Assembly (NCBI GenBank): GCA_045591925.1
Contig: JAZNTW010000066.1
Span: forward strand, 9,425-73,424
Source: Firm-04 sp045591925
Lineage (GTDB): Bacteria > Bacillota > Clostridia > Oscillospirales > Ruminococcaceae
Reading direction: 5' to 3'
Length of the DNA: 64,000 bases
Shown piece by piece: positions 16,495 through 25,309 of the stretch. The translations under genes were made by a program, and so were the position numbers. Numbering within the stretch: position 1 is the first letter of the stretch; each line of letters opens with the position of its first letter. The notes under the pieces are model-generated. The model saw only the letters and a list, made by a program, of their open reading frames with translations. It searched no databases and had not been told where the DNA came from.

Positions 16495-16547
16495 GATAAA
16501 ATGCTTCACAGTACAAATAAAATTTCTGTCGGATAGGAGGTGCGGAG

Positions 16548-17507
16548 ATGCAGAATAAACCGCTTGTGGCGGCGGTGGTCGGGGCGACCGCTTCCGGAAA
16601 AACCGCACTCGGTGTGCAGATTGCAAAAGCCTTTGACGGCGAAGTGATTTCGGCAGATTCCATGCAGATTTATCAGGGCTTGGATATTGCAACAGCAAAG
16701 CCGACCGCTGACGAGATGCAGGGGATTCCGCATCATCTGATTTCGGTTCTGCCGCCGGAGCAGGCTTGCTCGGTTGCGGAATATGTAGAGATGGCACGTG
16801 TGAAAATCGCGGAGATTCTTGCAAAAAATAAATTACCGGTGATTGTTGGCGGCACGGGGCTGTATGTGGATTCTCTGCTTGATAATATCCAGTTTCCGGA
16901 TATTCCGGCAGATGACGCGCTGCGCGAACAGCTTCATGCAGAGGCAGAAGCGGCAGGCAATGCGGCGATGCTGGAAAAACTGCGTGTCTGTGATCCGGAA
17001 ACTGCGGCGCAGCTGCATGAAAATAATCTGCGGCGCATCATCCGTGCGCTGGAGGTCTATACGCTGACGGGCATTCCGCTTTCGGAACACGCAAGGCGCA
17101 GCAGAGCCGTACCGCCGCCATGGGACGTTCTGCGCATCGGGATTGGCTTTGCGGAGCGGGAACGGCAGTATGCAAGAATCCGTGCGCGGGTTGACAAAAT
17201 GCTTGAAATGGGGCTTGCCGACGAGGTCAGAGCAGAATATGACTCCGGCAGACGGCGTGCAACCGCTGCGATGGCGATTGGATATAAGGAACTGCTGCCG
17301 TGGCTGCGGAATGAAGAAGCACTCGATCTCGGAATCCAGCGCATCAAACAGGAAACTTGTCGATATGCAAAGCGTCAGGGAACATGGTTTCGTCGAAATA
17401 CACAAACAAACTGGATTGTGCGAGATGAGGATTGTTCCGAAAGTCGAATTTTTGAGAACGTTGAAAAAATGTTCCAAAATAACTTGGCGAAACGGGGCGC
17501 GGTGTGA
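16548..17507 (+). CDS. miaA: tRNA dimethylallyltransferase (MiaA)
   Basis: The product is 319 residues with AGGAGGT before the ATG. MiaA transfers the dimethylallyl group to A37 of tRNAs reading UNN codons; MiaB (8549) then thiolates it. The P-loop GATASGKTA lies at 12-20. SADSMQIYQGLDIATAKPT and IPHHLI are family signatures, and QRIKQETCRYAKRQ near the C-terminus is the usual tRNA-contacting region. The length is normal. The hfq promoter begins inside its last codons, and miaA-hfq linkage is also known from distant bacteria. Confidence 0.97.
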   Translation: MQNKPLVAAVVGATASGKTALGVQIAKAFDGEVISADSMQIYQGLDIATAKPTADEMQGIPHHLISVLPPEQACSVAEYVEMARVKIAEILAKNKLPVIVGGTGLYVDSLLDNIQFPDIPADDALREQLHAEAEAAGNAAMLEKLRVCDPETAAQLHENNLRRIIRALEVYTLTGIPLSEHARRSRAVPPPWDVLRIGIGFAERERQYARIRARVDKMLEMGLADEVRAEYDSGRRRATAAMAIGYKELLPWLRNEEALDLGIQRIKQETCRYAKRQGTWFRRNTQTNWIVRDEDCSESRIFENVEKMFQNNLAKRGAV

Positions 17508-17513
17508 TATAAT
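17484..17513 (+). promoter_or_regulatory. hfq-operon promoter
   Basis: TTGGCG (17484-17489), 18 bp, TATAAT (17508-17513). The -10 box starts one base after the miaA stop, leaving a leader of about 90 bases before hfq. Confidence 0.65.
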
Positions 17514-17610
17514 AGAATATGTGTAATTGCCGATAGGTGTAGTATGCCCTGCGGCGGTTCCGACAGCATATACATATTGTGCTAATATAAAAGAAATGAG
17601 GCAAGAAACC

Positions 17611-17862
17611 ATGACCAATAAAGGACTCAATCTTCAGGATGTATTTCTGAATCAGGCGCGCAAGGAGCGTCTGCCGCTGACCATTTTCTTGACGAATGGC
17701 TATCAGTTTAAGGGCATCATTCGCGGCTTTGATTCGTTCATTGTCATTCTGGAAACAGATGGCAGACAGCAGCTTGTCTATAAGCACGCGATTTCCACAA
17801 TCGTACCGGCAAGACCGATTTCGATTCTGGACGCGATGGAGCAGCGCGAGGAAGCTGAGTAA
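17611..17862 (+). CDS. hfq: RNA chaperone Hfq
   Basis: The product is 83 residues. Start 17611 (MTNKGLNLQDVFLNQARKE) is chosen; GAGG lies upstream and the longer frame from 17527 covers promoter and leader. The Sm1 motif runs through LTIFLTNGYQFKGIIRGFDS and the Sm2 motif is YKHAISTIVPA. In place of the frequent KH pair the YKHA element is intact. It forms a hexameric ring that binds small RNAs and A-rich RNA. The HlyD-like gene starts five bases after its stop. Confidence 0.95.
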   Translation: MTNKGLNLQDVFLNQARKERLPLTIFLTNGYQFKGIIRGFDSFIVILETDGRQQLVYKHAISTIVPARPISILDAMEQREEAE

Positions 17863-17867
17863 ACCAT

Positions 17868-19127
17868 ATGAACGAAATTACAACGCGAATCCTCAAATTT
17901 CTACTGCTGGTGTTCGCCGTTGTACTGGCTTCTTCCATTTTCTATCATCTGTTCTATTCGAGCTATGAAACCGAAAATGCGACCTATTATGAAGTCAGCG
18001 ATGTTTCGAGCTTTCAGGGCGTCTATGTCCGCGATGAGGTCGTTCAATCATATTCCGGCACGGGTGCTGTAAGGTACTGCGTGGACGATGGCGCGAAGCT
18101 CGGCGTGGGCAGCGTGATTGCGGAGGTTTATTCCGACCCGGAGCAGATTGATTTGCGCAGACGCATCGCCGAAAAGGAAGACGAGATCGCTATGCTCAGA
18201 AAGATCGAGAATCCCGGCACCAGTGAAAATGCACAGCCGGCAAATCTCGCTTCGTTGATTGATGAACAGTATAAAAATATGATCCGGCTGCGTGAACGGC
18301 AGGATTATTCTGCACTGAGCAGCGCGAAGCAGGATATGACCGTGCTGATGAGCACCTACGAAAAGGTGACCGGCTCCGGCGTCGATTTCAATGATCGGAT
18401 CGTTGCGCTGGAGGACGAGGTCGCCAGACTGAATCAGCAGCTTGCGGCACCGGAAAAAACAATCCCTGCACCGGAAAGCGTGTATTTTGTCAGCTATGTG
18501 GATGGATATGAGGACGTCTTTACGCCCGAAAATCTGAAATCGTTGACGCCGGAGCAGATCCGTGCGGTTTCCGATGACGGAAAGCGCTCTGAAACCGATA
18601 CGGGCGAGCAGGTGATCGGCAAGCTGATTCGGGATTATGCATGGTATATTGTCGGCGTATTCGATAACCGGAAAATGCGGCTCTCCGAGGGCGACAGTAC
18701 AAAAATCCGACTGGAATCGGTTCCGCAGGAGCTGACTGTCGATGTTGTTTCTTTGTCTGCAACGGGTGAAATTGATCAGACACAGGGCGTTTTTCGCTGT
18801 GATGAGTTGACCCATGATACCGTTCAGCATCGTACCGAGCGTGTTGAGCTCGTTCGGGATACCGTGGAGGGAATCCGTATACCGCGTTCTGCAATCCGAT
18901 TCAAAACGCTTGTCGAGGAGCAGACGGACGAGGACGGCAATGTTTCAACAACTACCACCGATTATAAGGGCGTGTATGTTCTTGTCGGTGAAACGCCGGA
19001 ATTCCGCAAGATAGATGTAATTTATGAGGATGAGAACTACTATCTCTCCAGTCTGGATGCGGGAAGCGGCTATATTGCACTCTATGACGATATTATCGTG
19101 AAGGGAGTGATGGCGGATGGCGAATGA
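17868..19127 (+). CDS. HlyD-like membrane protein of the division cluster
   Basis: The product is 419 residues. One membrane segment near the N-terminus (about 9-29, FLLLVFAVVLASSIFYHLF) is followed by a biotinyl-lipoyl-like half (VYVRDEVVQ...VDDGAKLGVGSVIAEVY). A coiled-coil hairpin (about 95-190) and a C-terminal beta region (IPRSAIRFKT...YKGVYVLVGE) complete the HlyD/adaptor layout. No ABC or RND partner is adjacent. Instead it overlaps yggS by 11 bases and precedes sepF and divIVA. Such proteins occur at this place in many clostridia, so a role in envelope or division is plausible but unproven. Confidence 0.75.
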   Translation: MNEITTRILKFLLLVFAVVLASSIFYHLFYSSYETENATYYEVSDVSSFQGVYVRDEVVQSYSGTGAVRYCVDDGAKLGVGSVIAEVYSDPEQIDLRRRIAEKEDEIAMLRKIENPGTSENAQPANLASLIDEQYKNMIRLRERQDYSALSSAKQDMTVLMSTYEKVTGSGVDFNDRIVALEDEVARLNQQLAAPEKTIPAPESVYFVSYVDGYEDVFTPENLKSLTPEQIRAVSDDGKRSETDTGEQVIGKLIRDYAWYIVGVFDNRKMRLSEGDSTKIRLESVPQELTVDVVSLSATGEIDQTQGVFRCDELTHDTVQHRTERVELVRDTVEGIRIPRSAIRFKTLVEEQTDEDGNVSTTTTDYKGVYVLVGETPEFRKIDVIYEDENYYLSSLDAGSGYIALYDDIIVKGVMADGE

Positions 19128-19857
19128 GTTTGCACCCTGCACGGACGAGCAGAAGCAAGCTGTATTGGAGCGACTTGCGGTGATTCGGAAGAATATTGCC
19201 GAAAGCTGTGCCGCAGCAGACAGATCGCCGGATTCCGTGACGCTGATGGCAGTCACGAAAACAGTTTCGCCGGAGCTGATAAACCTTGCGGTTCAGCAGG
19301 GCGTGCGCGTACTCGGTGAAAATCGGGTGCAGGAGTTCCTCTCCAAGCGCGACGACTACCGCAGTGACGCAGAAGTACAGTTTATAGGACATTTACAGAC
19401 CAATAAGGTCAGACAGATTATAGACAAAGTATCGTTGATTCAATCTGTGGACAGCCTCCACCTTGCGGAAGCAATCGACAAGGCTGCCGCGCAGTGCGGT
19501 ATCATTATGCCGATATTGCTGGAAGTAAACATTTGCGGCGAAACAAGCAAGTCAGGTGTTTCCGCGGCAGAATTGCCGCAGCTTCTTGCAGATGTCGGAA
19601 AGCTGCCGCATCTTCGCGCAGAGGGATTGATGACGATTCCGCCGTTTACCACCGATGAGGCACAGCAAATACAGACCTTTACGGAAATGGAACGGCTCTA
19701 TCGGCAGATGCAGCAGGTTGCACCTCTCAAAATCCTTTCGATGGGAATGTCGGGAGATTATGCAGCGGCGATTCGCTGCGGTGCAACGCTTGTTCGGATC
19801 GGCAGCGCATTGTTTGGCGCGCGGAATTATCCGCAGCCGGTATCTGCTCTGCTTTAA
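19117..19857 (+). CDS. yggS: YggS/YlmE pyridoxal-phosphate homeostasis protein
   Basis: The product is 246 residues. The PLP-binding lysine lies in MAVTKTV (Lys48). The family signatures LGENRVQEF, FIGHLQTNKV and SMGMSGDY are all present. It is a single TIM-barrel domain without the racemase C-terminal domain, which keeps free PLP and amino-acid pools balanced. It sits in the ylm division cluster directly before sepF, as in Bacillus (ylmE-ylmF). The start overlaps the HlyD-like gene, suggesting coupling. Confidence 0.95.
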   Translation: MANEFAPCTDEQKQAVLERLAVIRKNIAESCAAADRSPDSVTLMAVTKTVSPELINLAVQQGVRVLGENRVQEFLSKRDDYRSDAEVQFIGHLQTNKVRQIIDKVSLIQSVDSLHLAEAIDKAAAQCGIIMPILLEVNICGETSKSGVSAAELPQLLADVGKLPHLRAEGLMTIPPFTTDEAQQIQTFTEMERLYRQMQQVAPLKILSMGMSGDYAAAIRCGATLVRIGSALFGARNYPQPVSALL

Positions 19858-19935
19858 TCATTGCAATGAGATATGCGTATGGGAGTGCCTGTGCGTATGC
19901 CGGAACTATCAATCAGAAAGAAAAGGAGAATCCAG

Positions 19936-20472
19936 ATGAAACTTTTTGACACATTCCGTGATTTCTTTGCACCGCAGGATGAGGATTCCTACGAAACCGA
20001 GCCGGTGCGCGAAAGCAGAGATTCCCGTGAACGCAGAGAAGTTCGCGACTCGCTGCGGGAAACGATGCGTGAGCAGGAGGATAATTCTGCCCGCGAGGTA
20101 CGTCAGCCCACTCCGCTTCGGGAAAGCTATAAGCCGGAGCCTGATTTTGCGGCAACGAAGCGCGATAATAAGGTTGTGAATATTCAGGCAACCGCACAGC
20201 TTCAGGTTGTTCTTGTGAAGCCGGAGGTGTTTACCGACGCGAAGCAGATTGCGGATCATCTGATCTCTAAGAAAACGGTTGTTCTGAATCTTGAAACTGC
20301 TTCTGCTGAGAATAAGCGCAGAATTATCGACTTTCTTGTCGGTGTTGCATATGCAAATGGCGGCAGCCTCAAGCCGGTCGCCAATCTGACGTATATCATT
20401 ACACCTTATAATGTCGGCTTTATTGGCGAGGACCTCGTCAATGAGCTGGAAACCAACGGCGTGATTATGTAA
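19936..20472 (+). CDS. sepF: Cell division protein SepF
   Basis: The product is 178 residues. Start 19936 (MKLFDTFRDFFAPQDEDSY) is preceded by AAAGGAG. The N-terminal amphipathic helix would attach to the membrane. A charged arginine/glutamate linker (about 20-75) follows. The C-terminal DUF552 domain (about 85-175, LQVVLVKPEVFTDAKQIADH and GGSLKPV) binds FtsZ and forms rings that anchor FtsZ to the membrane. divIVA follows after 37 bases. Confidence 0.95.
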   Translation: MKLFDTFRDFFAPQDEDSYETEPVRESRDSRERREVRDSLRETMREQEDNSAREVRQPTPLRESYKPEPDFAATKRDNKVVNIQATAQLQVVLVKPEVFTDAKQIADHLISKKTVVLNLETASAENKRRIIDFLVGVAYANGGSLKPVANLTYIITPYNVGFIGEDLVNELETNGVIM

Positions 20473-20509
20473 GCTGATCGGATGCTTTTTTAGGCGGAAG
20501 GAGAACCCG

Positions 20510-21211
20510 ATGATTACTGCAAAAGATATTCAAAAGAAGAAATTTGAAAAGGTGAAATTCGGTTACAGCCCGGAGGAAGTGGATGCGTTTCTCTCGCAGA
20601 TTGAGAATGATCTGCGTCTGATGCAGCAGGATCTCGATGATTCCAATGATAAAATCCAGCTTCTGGCTGATAAGGTTCGTGAATATAAGGACTATGAGGA
20701 AGACCTGAAAAATGCACTGTTGCTTGCACAGAAGCAGGCGCGTCAGGTCGTTTCCGAGGCACAGGAAAAGGCTGCTGCAATCGAAGCAGAGGCACGTGCT
20801 TCTGTGGATACAGTCAAGTCGCAGGCGATGATTGATTCCGAGACGCAGCTCCAGAATATTACCGAGCAGCTTGCGCGCGAGAATGCTTCGCTTGTTAAAA
20901 CACAGCGTCAGGTTTCTGATTTTAAGCGGACACTGTTCGAGATGTATAAGCAGCATCTGGAACTGATTTCCAGCCTGCCGGATTCGCCGGAGGATTTGGT
21001 TGATGAGGATGATGAAACAGAGGAGATCATCGAAATCATCGAAATTGAAGAGGAAGTCGAGGAGGAGACTGCTGTTCCGACAGAGACAGTCGCAGTAGAG
21101 CAGACTGCTTCGACCGATACTTCTGCCTTTGACAGTGCGGCATCCACTGCTTTTGGCAGCCGTCGCGATGATACCAGACGCGAGGACGCACGGAAGCGCT
21201 TTGATTTTTAA
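20510..21211 (+). CDS. divIVA: DivIVA-family cell-pole/septum protein
   Basis: The product is 233 residues with GGAAGGAG before the ATG. The N-terminal lipid-binding DivIVA domain shows TAKDIQKKKFEKVKFGY and VDAFLSQIEND. It is followed by coiled coil (about 30-165) and a very acidic tail (DEDDETEEIIEIIEIEEEVE), then a low-complexity Thr/Ser/Ala end. It binds curved membrane at septa and recruits division or envelope factors. It ends the sepF-divIVA unit at a strong terminator. Confidence 0.93.
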   Translation: MITAKDIQKKKFEKVKFGYSPEEVDAFLSQIENDLRLMQQDLDDSNDKIQLLADKVREYKDYEEDLKNALLLAQKQARQVVSEAQEKAAAIEAEARASVDTVKSQAMIDSETQLQNITEQLARENASLVKTQRQVSDFKRTLFEMYKQHLELISSLPDSPEDLVDEDDETEEIIEIIEIEEEVEEETAVPTETVAVEQTASTDTSAFDSAASTAFGSRRDDTRREDARKRFDF

Positions 21212-21219
21212 AAACAAAA

Positions 21220-21262
21220 GGGAACTTGCAGTGGCAGAGCTGTTATGCAGGTTCCTTTTTTT
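21220..21262 (+). terminator. Terminator after divIVA
   Basis: GGAACTTGCA (21221-21230) pairs with TGCAGGTTCC (21246-21255), followed by seven T. Confidence 0.88.
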
Positions 21263-21295
21263 ATCCGTTTGGAAAGGAGCAGCAGAGCCGTTTAT

Positions 21296-21925
21296 ATGAC
21301 AATGATTCTTGTATGTGCGGTCATTGCAGCATTGACCGTGATCGACCAGCTCATAAAGCTGTGGGCGATTGCCAATTTACAGGGGCAGCCTGACAGACCG
21401 TTTTTGCAGATCGGCAGCTTCGATTGGATGCACCTGCGCTATCTCGAAAATGACGGCGCCGCGTTTAGTATGCTCAGCGGAAACCGCGGCTTTTTGATCA
21501 TATTTCCGATGATTATGATCGCGGTTTGCTTTTATGTTTTGATTCGACATGGCAAAACGCGCCGTTGGCTGCAAATTGCACTGACGCTGATTGCGGCAGG
21601 TGGAATCGGAAATCTGATTGACCGCATCTTCCGTGATGGAAAAGTCGTGGATTACCTTGATTTTCAGCTTTTCAATTTTGCAGTGTTCAATTTTGCGGAT
21701 ATCTGCGTGACGGTTGGCGTTGGACTGACCGTGATTGGCTTGCTGTTTATTGAAAAGGAAGTACCCGAAGCAGGACGCTTGAAAAATGCGGAACGTGTTC
21801 CGTATGCGCGCATGGCTGCACCGCTTTCAGAAGCAGAAGAACTGCCGCTTGCAGAAGAGCTGCCGGCAGCCGACGAAGCGGCGACTCTCGAACCAACAGA
21901 GGAACCCGAAAATGCCGGCGCGTGA
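21296..21925 (+). CDS. lspA: Lipoprotein signal peptidase (LspA) with acidic C-terminal extension
   Basis: The product is 209 residues. ATG 21296 is the only fitting start; AGGAG lies 16 bases upstream, which is wide, and the longer frame from 21245 runs into the terminator. It has four membrane segments. Catalytic aspartates are expected at Asp119 (VVDYLDF) and Asp135 (FNFADICV), with ENDGAAFS at 51-58. It cleaves prolipoprotein signal peptides. After about residue 155 it carries a ~50-residue Ala/Glu/Pro-rich cytosolic tail (LSEAEELPLAEELPA), absent from usual ~160-residue LspA. The tail overlaps the start of the next gene by 14 bases. Confidence 0.93.
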   Translation: MTMILVCAVIAALTVIDQLIKLWAIANLQGQPDRPFLQIGSFDWMHLRYLENDGAAFSMLSGNRGFLIIFPMIMIAVCFYVLIRHGKTRRWLQIALTLIAAGGIGNLIDRIFRDGKVVDYLDFQLFNFAVFNFADICVTVGVGLTVIGLLFIEKEVPEAGRLKNAERVPYARMAAPLSEAEELPLAEELPAADEAATLEPTEEPENAGA

Positions 21926-22826
21926 ACTGCGGCTGATTGTGCCGGGATCCGATGCCGGTAAGCGACTTGACGCATGGCTTGCAGCACAGCCGGAGGCGGC
22001 ATTGACGCGCTCTGCCATTCAGCAGCTTGCCGAAAAGGGCGAGATTTTCCGGAACGCAAAGGCTGCAAAGAAAAATGAAAAGCTCCAAACAGGTGATGAA
22101 ATCCTTGTACGGATTCCGGAACCGCAAATGCTCGATGTTCTGCCACAGGCGATTCCACTTGATATTGTGTATGAGGACGCGGATTTGCTTGTCGTGAATA
22201 AAGCCAAGGGCATGGTGGTGCATCCTGCGCCGGGACATCCGGATGGTACGCTCGTCAATGCACTGCTCAGTCATTGCGCCGGACAGCTTTCCGGTATCAA
22301 TGGCGTGATGCGGCCGGGCATTGTGCATCGGATTGACCGCGATACAAGCGGCTTGCTGATAGTCGCCAAGACCGACCGTGCGCATCTTGGACTTGCCGAG
22401 CAGATTGCGGTGCATTCTTTTACGCGTGAATACGAGGCGATTTGCTGCGGCAGATTCAAAGAGGAAGCCGGAACGGTTCATGCGCCGATTGGCAGAGATC
22501 CGCGTGACCGGCAGAAAATGTGCGTGATTGCGACAAATTCCAAGGACGCAGTGACGCATTATACCGTTTTGGCGCAATATGAACGCAATGCACACATCCG
22601 ATGCCGTCTGGAAACCGGAAGAACGCATCAGATTCGCGTACATATGAAGCATCTCGGACATCCGGTGTATGGTGACGCCGTGTACGGGAAAGCGGAAAAG
22701 GGTGTGCAGGGGCAATGTCTCCATGCGAAAAAAATCGGGTTCGTGCATCCGGTTACGGGCGAATATCTTGAATTTGACTCGCCGCTGCCTGCATATTTTG
22801 AGGAAATACTGCGAAAGCTCTCGTAA
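21912..22826 (+). CDS. rluD: RluD/YlyB-like 23S rRNA pseudouridine synthase
   Basis: The product is 304 residues. Start 21912 (MPARELRLIVPGSDAGKRLD) overlaps the lspA end, as commonly seen for lspA-rluD pairs. An S4 RNA-binding domain (about 15-75) precedes the catalytic domain. The catalytic aspartate is in HRIDRDTSGLL. GRTHQIRVHMKHLGHPVYGD is the family hallmark. It isomerises uridines in large-subunit rRNA. Exact target positions cannot be told from sequence by eye. Confidence 0.94.
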   Translation: MPARELRLIVPGSDAGKRLDAWLAAQPEAALTRSAIQQLAEKGEIFRNAKAAKKNEKLQTGDEILVRIPEPQMLDVLPQAIPLDIVYEDADLLVVNKAKGMVVHPAPGHPDGTLVNALLSHCAGQLSGINGVMRPGIVHRIDRDTSGLLIVAKTDRAHLGLAEQIAVHSFTREYEAICCGRFKEEAGTVHAPIGRDPRDRQKMCVIATNSKDAVTHYTVLAQYERNAHIRCRLETGRTHQIRVHMKHLGHPVYGDAVYGKAEKGVQGQCLHAKKIGFVHPVTGEYLEFDSPLPAYFEEILRKLS

Positions 22827-22861
22827 CAGAGCATTGTGCAGAGATGATAGGAGTATCCGGA

Positions 22862-23356
22862 ATGTATTTTACATATTGTCCCGACTGCGGCGCAAAAACG
22901 ATTCCGCGGCAAATGGGTGACGAGGGCGCGGTTCCGTATTGCGAGGGCTGCAAAAAAGCGCTGTTTGACACATTTTCTACCTGTGTGCTTTCGGTCGTGA
23001 AGAACGCTTCCGGCGAAATTGCGCTCATTCGGCAGAGCTATGGGCAGCAGGAAACCTTTGTCGGCGTTGCAGGCTATATCAAACCGGGTGAAACCGCAGA
23101 AGAAGCTGCGCTGCGTGAAATCCATGAGGAAATCGGCGTAGAGCCGACAGATTTGTGCTTCCTGTTCAGCGCATGGCACGGCGCAAGAGATCAGCTGATG
23201 CTTTGTTTTTGTGCGAAATCCGATGCAGCGGCATTTCGATTGTCGCAGGAGGTGCGCGAGGCGAAGTGGTTTTCGCCGGATGAAGCCTGTGCGGCAGTTC
23301 GCTCCGGCAGCATCATTGAACAGCTTGTCCGTGCGGCAATATTGAAAGAAAAATGA
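22862..23356 (+). CDS. Zinc-ribbon NUDIX hydrolase (NADH pyrophosphatase-like)
   Basis: The product is 164 residues. ATG 22862 is chosen because GGAG lies eight bases upstream; ATG 22844 lacks one. The N-terminal zinc ribbon is C6PDC9...C27EGC30. The NUDIX box spans GYIKPGETAEEA through REIHEEIGVE with the expected metal-binding glutamates. The layout resembles NudC-type NAD(H) diphosphatases, but it lacks their N-terminal domain, so the substrate is open. It stands between rluD and pssA. Confidence 0.85.
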   Translation: MYFTYCPDCGAKTIPRQMGDEGAVPYCEGCKKALFDTFSTCVLSVVKNASGEIALIRQSYGQQETFVGVAGYIKPGETAEEAALREIHEEIGVEPTDLCFLFSAWHGARDQLMLCFCAKSDAAAFRLSQEVREAKWFSPDEACAAVRSGSIIEQLVRAAILKEK

Positions 23357-23372
23357 AAAATCTGAAAATTAC

Positions 23373-23401
23373 TTGAAAAATGCGGCAATATTTGATATAA
23401 T
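23373..23401 (+). promoter_or_regulatory. pssA promoter
   Basis: TTGAAA (23373-23378), 17 bp, TATAAT (23396-23401), 50 bases before pssA. Confidence 0.78.
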
Positions 23402-23451
23402 AATAAAAACTATTGCGCATACGCGCTTTACCACAAAGGGATGAAAACAAC

Positions 23452-24087
23452 ATGATCGGCTTTTACAGCTATACCGTAATCCTGACCTATATTGGCTTTG
23501 TCTGCGGTTCGGTAGGCTTATATTTCGCAGCAAACGGAAGCACCAATTCGGCGATTATTATGCTGATGCTTGCCGGCTTCTGCGATATGTTTGACGGTAA
23601 AATTGCAAAAACAAAAAAGAATCGTACACCGGAGGAATGCCGCTTCGGAATCCAGATTGACTCGCTTTCGGATGTCGTCTGTTTCGGGCTGCTGCCGCCG
23701 ATGATCGCTTTCAGCGCAGGACTTCAAAAGCCAGCCAATATTGCGGTATTCTGCTGCTTTAGTCTGGCTGCATTGATTCGCCTCGCCTACTTCAATGTGA
23801 CCGAGGAGGAACGGCAGAAGGTGACAACCTCGCGTAGAAAGGTCTACGAGGGCTTGCCTGTGACCTCTGTTGCGCTGATTATTCCGCTTCTGTTTGCGTT
23901 TCGGCGTGATTTGGAGAGTCTGGGCGATTCGGCATTTTCGATTACGGCAACCATCGTTTACGCGCTGATTGCTTGTCTGTTCGTCACGCGCTTCACATTG
24001 AAAAAGCCGCAGATGCGTGCAATGTACTGGTTTATATTGGTCGGCGTGCTGGAGCTGCTGCTTTTGATTTTTAAGCATCGCCGCTGA
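23452..24087 (+). CDS. pssA: CDP-diacylglycerol-serine O-phosphatidyltransferase
   Basis: The product is 211 residues; ATG 23452 follows AAAGGGATG. It is a multi-spanning membrane enzyme of the CDP-alcohol phosphatidyltransferase family. The catalytic motif is readable as MFDGKIAKTK...FGIQIDSLSD, with Lys where many have Arg after the DG pair and the two final aspartates conserved. It makes phosphatidylserine from CDP-diacylglycerol and serine. psd follows 36 bases later, so the pair builds phosphatidylethanolamine. Confidence 0.92.
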   Translation: MIGFYSYTVILTYIGFVCGSVGLYFAANGSTNSAIIMLMLAGFCDMFDGKIAKTKKNRTPEECRFGIQIDSLSDVVCFGLLPPMIAFSAGLQKPANIAVFCCFSLAALIRLAYFNVTEEERQKVTTSRRKVYEGLPVTSVALIIPLLFAFRRDLESLGDSAFSITATIVYALIACLFVTRFTLKKPQMRAMYWFILVGVLELLLLIFKHRR

Positions 24088-24123
24088 TGTTACCATGCAA
24101 ATATCAAAAAGGGGGAATCTGTC

Positions 24124-25029
24124 ATGTCGGAAACACAGGAGGTCAAATCCAACGCAGGTGTGTTGATTTGTGACCGCGAAGGGAATCCGGTGGCGGATTC
24201 CTGTGCGTCTCAGGGAAAACTGGTCGGACTGCTTTACGGAACTGCGCCCGGGCGTGCTGCGCTAAAGGTTCTGACGAAGCCTGCTGTCTCGCAAATCGCA
24301 GGCTTTATGCTGGAGCATCCGCTTTCCACGGTCGCAATTCCACCGTTTGTCCTGAAAAAGCATATCAAAATGGATGATTTTGCACAGGAGAAATTCCGCA
24401 GCTTCAATGCGTTTTTCACGCGGCCTGTCAAGCCGGCGGCGCGCCCGATTGACAAAACACCGGAGGTTCTCATCAGCCCATGCGACGCAAAGCTCACAGT
24501 TGTGCCGATAACGCCGGAGATGTCTTTTACGGTGAAAGGTGCGGAATACAGTCTCGCCTCATTTTTGGGCTGCAAGCGGCTTGCGGAAAAATACAGCGGC
24601 GGTCAGGTTTTGATATTCCGCCTGACACCGGACGATTATCATCGCTATTGCTATCCGGATGCCTGTGAAATCGGAAATACGCGGCAGATTGCAGGCGTAT
24701 TGAATACGGTCAATCCGATTGCTGCGGCGCATGATGTCAAGGTGTATCACCAGAATACGCGTACCATTACCATGCTGCATACCGAGAATTTCGGCGCAAT
24801 GCTGATGGTTGAGGTCGGCGCGATGCTCGTTGGCAAGATTGTCAATCATCCGCATGGCAGCAGGGTTGCACGCGGCATCGAAAAGGGATATTTTGAATTC
24901 GGCGGCTCGACAATCGTGCTGGTGCTGGAAAAGAATGCTGCGGAAATTGACGCGCAGATTCTCGAAAACTCTGCAAACGGTGCCGAGACCATCGTTCGTT
25001 ATGGTTCCGGTATCGGCAGGAAGATTTGA
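24124..25029 (+). CDS. psd: Phosphatidylserine decarboxylase
   Basis: The product is 301 residues with AAAGGGGG upstream. Psd is a pyruvoyl enzyme that cleaves itself at a Ser. The cleavage motif reads EFGGSTIVLV (GGST in place of the commoner LGST). DDYHRYCYPD and MLVGKI match the family. It acts on the product of PssA from the preceding gene. An imperfect hairpin terminator follows 60 bases downstream. Confidence 0.93.
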   Translation: MSETQEVKSNAGVLICDREGNPVADSCASQGKLVGLLYGTAPGRAALKVLTKPAVSQIAGFMLEHPLSTVAIPPFVLKKHIKMDDFAQEKFRSFNAFFTRPVKPAARPIDKTPEVLISPCDAKLTVVPITPEMSFTVKGAEYSLASFLGCKRLAEKYSGGQVLIFRLTPDDYHRYCYPDACEIGNTRQIAGVLNTVNPIAAAHDVKVYHQNTRTITMLHTENFGAMLMVEVGAMLVGKIVNHPHGSRVARGIEKGYFEFGGSTIVLVLEKNAAEIDAQILENSANGAETIVRYGSGIGRKI

Positions 25030-25092
25030 ATTGTAACAAGGAAAGCAATCTCCGGTGCGTGAAACGCCTAAGTGCAAAAACGCAGTGAAAAT

Positions 25093-25131
25093 AATACCTC
25101 CTATGGAATAATTGAAGCCATAGGAGGTATT
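25093..25131 (+). terminator. Terminator after psd
   Basis: AATACCTCCTATGG (25093-25106) pairs with CCATAGGAGGTATT (25118-25131) across an eleven-base loop; T-rich end. Confidence 0.8.
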
Positions 25132-25273
25132 TGTCTGTATCAAAAGGTAATAGTCTACATATCATAAAAGAAATAATGCGGAATATGGTATTTATTAGAA
25201 CGAATTTGAACATATATTTTTCATTTTTGTAATAACATCATCTGGATTCATAATATCATCTAAATCAAACGCT

Positions 25274-25309
25274 TTAAGGCACCACCAACTCTGTGCGGTA
25301 TTGCCTTAA
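25274..25309 (+). mobile_element. Miniature inverted-repeat element, copy D (36 bp)
   Basis: TTAAGGCA joined to the right end of the family (CCAACTCTGTGCGGTATTGC...TTAA). It is the shortest form, with nearly all of the interior lost. It lies within the decayed minus-strand gene, whose reading frame it would extend by about 12 codons. Confidence 0.8.
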
